A DNA stretch of 17,617 bases from the NCBI GenBank assembly GCA_023435805.1, contig JAEZMC010000250.1, positions 1 through 17,617 of the forward strand, in the 5' to 3' direction. This DNA comes from Bacillota bacterium. GTDB lineage: Bacteria > Bacillota > Clostridia > Acetivibrionales > DTU013. Of this stretch, positions 15,532 to 17,617 are shown in pieces; position 1 is the first letter of the stretch; each line of letters begins with the position of its first letter. The notes beneath the pieces are model-generated. The model worked only from the letters and a program-made list of their open reading frames with translations, searched no databases and was not told the DNA's origin. Position numbers and translations under genes: made by a program.

Positions 15532-15561
15532 AGGGGCCTCCCTTCCGGTGGGTAAAATTTT

Positions 15562-15597
15562 CCTTATCTCTCATGCTGAGGTTTTTTGAAGATAAAG
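15562..15597 (-). other. Possible stem-loop in the 5' leader of the transporter operon
   Basis: CTTTATCT and AGATAAGG on the minus strand (15590-15597 and 15562-15569) can form an 8-pair outer stem with one G-U. The enclosed CTCAGCATGAG (15570-15580) forms a second small hairpin. It lies just upstream of the ribosome binding site of the GTG-started permease. It may be a leader structure affecting translation or processing, or chance; it matches no riboswitch class I know. Confidence 0.3.
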
Positions 15598-15625
15598 CAG
15601 TGTCACGCCGCCTGATCTAAGTAAA

Positions 15626-15652
15626 AGTATAGGACGATTTTTCTGCTGTGAA
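15626..15652 (-). promoter_or_regulatory. Candidate promoter of the transporter-lyase operon
   Basis: Minus-strand TTCACA (15647-15652) and TATACT (15626-15631) resemble the -35 and -10 boxes, each with five of six consensus bases. The spacer is only 15 bases, which is weak for the housekeeping sigma factor and would suit dependence on an AraC-type activator. The leader to the GTG at 15531 would be about 90 bases. Confidence 0.4.
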
Positions 15653-15695
15653 TATAAACAGTTTTTTTGATTTATCATGTTTTTTTGGGGATATG

Positions 15696-15717
15696 CACAA
15701 TCAAATATGCCATTGTG
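15696..15717. promoter_or_regulatory. Inverted repeat upstream of the operon promoter, possible operator
   Basis: CACAAT (15696-15701) and ATTGTG (15712-15717) form a 6-bp dyad with a 10-base centre, about 45 bases upstream of the candidate -35 box. The position suits an activator site. AraC regulators usually bind direct repeats, so this is only a suggestion. It also lies shortly after the GH105 stop codon but is not followed by a U-run, so it is a poor terminator. Confidence 0.3.
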
Positions 15718-15734
15718 TCAAAAAGCTATACAAA

Positions 15735-16760
15735 TCATGATCTTATTGCTTCAGATAATGCCATTAACGTAAGACCCTGTCCGTAGTAGGACATGACACA
15801 TGGAATTTTGTTGTAGGCTTCAACGGAATCCATGACCGGCGTACCCCCGGATGTATTGAGAACCTGTCCGTCCCGTGCAATATTCTGAACCAGCCCCTCT
15901 AAAATCAAGCTGCACTTGTCAGAATAATCCCCCGGGACATATCCTGCACGGATCCCCCTTTGGATACCGCTATACAGCGCCGCTCCGACGGTAGTCTCCA
16001 GGTAGGTTTCGGGACAGTCAATCACTGTGTGCCACAACCCTTTTTCATCGCAGTATTTCATCATTGCCTTCACATGTTTGTTCAGATGATCCAAGACAAG
16101 CTCTTTTTCATTCATATACTCCGGTATCATGTCCAATATCTCAACCGAGCTCAAAACAGCCCACCCGTTGGCTCTTCCCCAGTGTACCGCCGACATGTGG
16201 TTGCGGAGTTTGCAGTTGTACGCATGGAACATCAGCCCGTTGGAAGGATCAGTAAGGTATTTGTAGTGCAGGTCAAGCTGCCGTATGGCCTCGTAAATGT
16301 ACATTTCCTCACCTGTAAATTGACCCCATCGGGCTAAAAAGATAGCTCCCATAAAAAGAGTGTCCGCCCAGATCTGACTTTCAAAATCCGTTGCCAGTAC
16401 GGTATGTTCCAGAGCCCCTTCATTGGCTCTTTTTGCCTGGCACATACAGAAGCGTGCCGTATCTTCGCACAGCCACCGGTAAGGCTTGTGACCTGTGGCT
16501 TTATACAGCTCCAGAACTGAAGTGAAGGGGATTACGGTGTTGATCTTTTTTGGAGGCAGGCCCTTGCCAATGTGATAATCCACCCATTCTTTCACAAAAT
16601 TCAAATATCTGCTTTCACCTGTGACCTCCCAGGCTTTCATCAGGCCATACATCCCGACGCCCTCCTGCCAGTCCCATATGTGGTAATTCATATCGGTATC
16701 CCGGTATTGATGCTCGATCGTCTTATCCGCTACTTTTATCAAAAGCCTATTCTCATCCAT
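15735..16760 (-). CDS. GH105 unsaturated rhamnogalacturonyl/glucuronyl hydrolase, YteR-like
   Basis: A cytoplasmic enzyme that hydrates and releases the 4,5-unsaturated uronic acid from the non-reducing end of lyase products. It has 341 residues forming the GH88/GH105 (alpha/alpha)6 barrel. Visible are the catalytic Asp in WADTLFM (131-137, Asp133, placed like YteR Asp143), HWGRANGW (193-200), WHTVIDCPETYLETT (243-257) and YYGQG (325-329). There is no signal peptide. The start is at 16760, seven bases after AGGAGG (16768-16773); the longer frame to 16841 runs back into the preceding gene and lacks a good site. It lies 31 bases after the unrecognised partial gene and upstream of the transporter operon. 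The presence of this enzyme is good evidence that the glycan is processed by lyases. Confidence 0.93.
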   Translation of the reverse strand: MDENRLLIKVADKTIEHQYRDTDMNYHIWDWQEGVGMYGLMKAWEVTGESRYLNFVKEWVDYHIGKGLPPKKINTVIPFTSVLELYKATGHKPYRWLCEDTARFCMCQAKRANEGALEHTVLATDFESQIWADTLFMGAIFLARWGQFTGEEMYIYEAIRQLDLHYKYLTDPSNGLMFHAYNCKLRNHMSAVHWGRANGWAVLSSVEILDMIPEYMNEKELVLDHLNKHVKAMMKYCDEKGLWHTVIDCPETYLETTVGAALYSGIQRGIRAGYVPGDYSDKCSLILEGLVQNIARDGQVLNTSGGTPVMDSVEAYNKIPCVMSYYGQGLTLMALSEAIRS

Positions 16761-16767
16761 ATTGCAA

Positions 16768-16773
16768 CCTCCT
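16768..16773 (-). promoter_or_regulatory. Ribosome binding site fixing the GH105 start
   Basis: A perfect AGGAGG on the minus strand lies 7 bases before the ATG at 16760. It selects this start over an in-frame ATG 81 bases upstream, inside the preceding gene. Confidence 0.85.
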
Positions 16774-16791
16774 GGAAATAGCTGTCTGTCA

Positions 16792-17617
16792 TTATTTGTT
16801 GTTGCTCTCATACAGGCGGTCGACATCCCGCATATGTGCATACATCGTCTGATTCTTTTTTACCAATTGTGCTATGATATCCGGACCAAGGACCGTTGCA
16901 TCCTCATCCTCGCTCCTGCTTGCTACAGGCAGGAAATCATGAATGTGACCGTTGACTATGGATATCAGTTCATAGGTATTGTCTATTTCATCACGGCAGA
17001 TCCTGTTGAGGGTCAGGAGCCTTTCATCGGCTTCATACGGCCATCTTGTTACAAACTGCGGTTCAGTTTCGTAGTCCGTCCTGTCGAGAACTTCCTGGTA
17101 TATCGCTACGTGCATAAAAGTTTTCACCATACATGTAAAGGCGTTAATACGTTCGATTAGAAGCCCCGTACCATCCTGGCCCAGCGCTGTTATCTCCTTT
17201 GCAGCAGCATTCAAAAGCGCAACGGCCTTCGTCACGGCAAGTCTGGTAATTCTTGTCGCTGTGAATCCTCTGATGAAATCCATCCCCTGGAAGTTCATCG
17301 GATCATCGGCCTGCTTCTCGGTGGTTGCCTGGAACAGATATTTTCTGTAATAGCTCTTTTCATCTTCACTCAGCTCATGAGGGAATGGAACCAGCGGACG
17401 GTTGATCCATCTCTGGTGAAGATGTCCCATCAGGATGATGCCATCAGTATACAGCGCCTTCAGACGGTGTACCGCCTCGTCAACCTGGAACCAGGCGTTC
17501 ACCAGATGCTCCGCTTTGCCTTCTGTGCAGAGACTTTCGGCAAGACCGGTCATTAGCGCGATCCGTCCGGCGTGTCCCTTCATGGGCTGTTTCATGAATA
17601 GCTTCAGATAATCGCAG
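16792..17617 (-). CDS. Unrecognised mostly helical protein, C-terminal part (5' end beyond the window)
   Basis: The frame stays open from the right edge, giving at least 274 residues. The ATG at 17595 has no clear ribosome binding site and is preceded in frame by CDYLKLF, so the true start most likely lies outside the window. I do not recognise the family. The visible part looks alpha-helical and soluble, with no membrane segment or signal sequence. Notable stretches are MGHLHQRWINRPLVPFPHEL, FRGFTATRITRLAVTKAVAL-like helices (FIRGFTATRIT is exact) and RLLTLNRICRDEIDNTYELI. It is 31 bases upstream of the GH105 gene on the same strand, so co-transcription is likely. A role in handling the same glycan is suggested only by position. 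Confidence 0.75.
   Translation of the reverse strand, partial: CDYLKLFMKQPMKGHAGRIALMTGLAESLCTEGKAEHLVNAWFQVDEAVHRLKALYTDGIILMGHLHQRWINRPLVPFPHELSEDEKSYYRKYLFQATTEKQADDPMNFQGMDFIRGFTATRITRLAVTKAVALLNAAAKEITALGQDGTGLLIERINAFTCMVKTFMHVAIYQEVLDRTDYETEPQFVTRWPYEADERLLTLNRICRDEIDNTYELISIVNGHIHDFLPVASRSEDEDATVLGPDIIAQLVKKNQTMYAHMRDVDRLYESNNK

Noticed and set aside
15661..15690. T-runs as a terminator of the GH105 transcript
   Set aside because: The T-runs are on the plus strand, so the minus-strand transcript carries A-runs there, and no GC-rich stem precedes them in the correct direction.
16761..16841. N-terminal extension of the GH105 protein
   Set aside because: It overlaps the preceding gene by 50 bases. 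AGGAGG at 16768-16773 fits the ATG at 16760, which begins right at the family's usual N-terminus.

Overview
The window looks like a chromosomal carbohydrate-utilisation locus of a low-to-mid GC Gram-positive bacterium of the Clostridia or Paenibacillaceae type. The reasons are strong AGGAGG-type ribosome binding sites, an Lpl/Ytc-type sugar ABC transporter without its own ATPase, a membrane-spanning YesS-like AraC regulator, a GH105 hydrolase and an FGGY gluconokinase. Species cannot be fixed from the sequence alone. No rRNA, tRNA, CRISPR array, transposase or phage gene was seen.

Layout, left to right. (1) 1-3450, minus strand: a gluconate module transcribed as FGGY gluconokinase -> SDR oxidoreductase of the fructuronate reductase type -> 6-phosphogluconate dehydrogenase (cut by the left edge). 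A tandem array of 68-bp repeats with inverted termini sits between the last two genes. (2) 3451-3586: an AT-rich divergent promoter region. (3) 3587-4453, plus strand: a cupin-AraC regulator, the only plus-strand gene. It ends at a bidirectional terminator hairpin. (4) 4557-15531, minus strand: a long probable operon transcribed as permease -> permease -> lipoprotein solute-binding protein -> UroD-like protein -> membrane AraC sensor -> alpha/alpha-toroid protein -> heparinase II/III-like protein. (5) 15532-15734: leader and promoter region of that operon. (6) 15735-17617, minus strand: a GH105 unsaturated glucuronyl/galacturonyl hydrolase preceded by the C-terminal part of an unrecognised helical protein that runs off the right edge.

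How the parts may work together (inference): an acidic oligosaccharide is captured by the lipoprotein and imported. It is cut in the cytoplasm by one or two lyase-like toroid proteins, neither of which has a signal peptide. GH105 then removes the unsaturated uronic acid from the lyase product. The gluconate module could feed a sugar acid into the pentose phosphate pathway. The transporter, regulator and GH105 set resembles the Bacillus subtilis yte/ytc/yes rhamnogalacturonan genes. The two toroid proteins and the UroD-like protein are not part of that classical set and are the most novel content. Several gene starts were placed from ribosome binding sites and are shorter than the longest open frame (758-aa heparinase-like protein, UroD-like protein, GH105).
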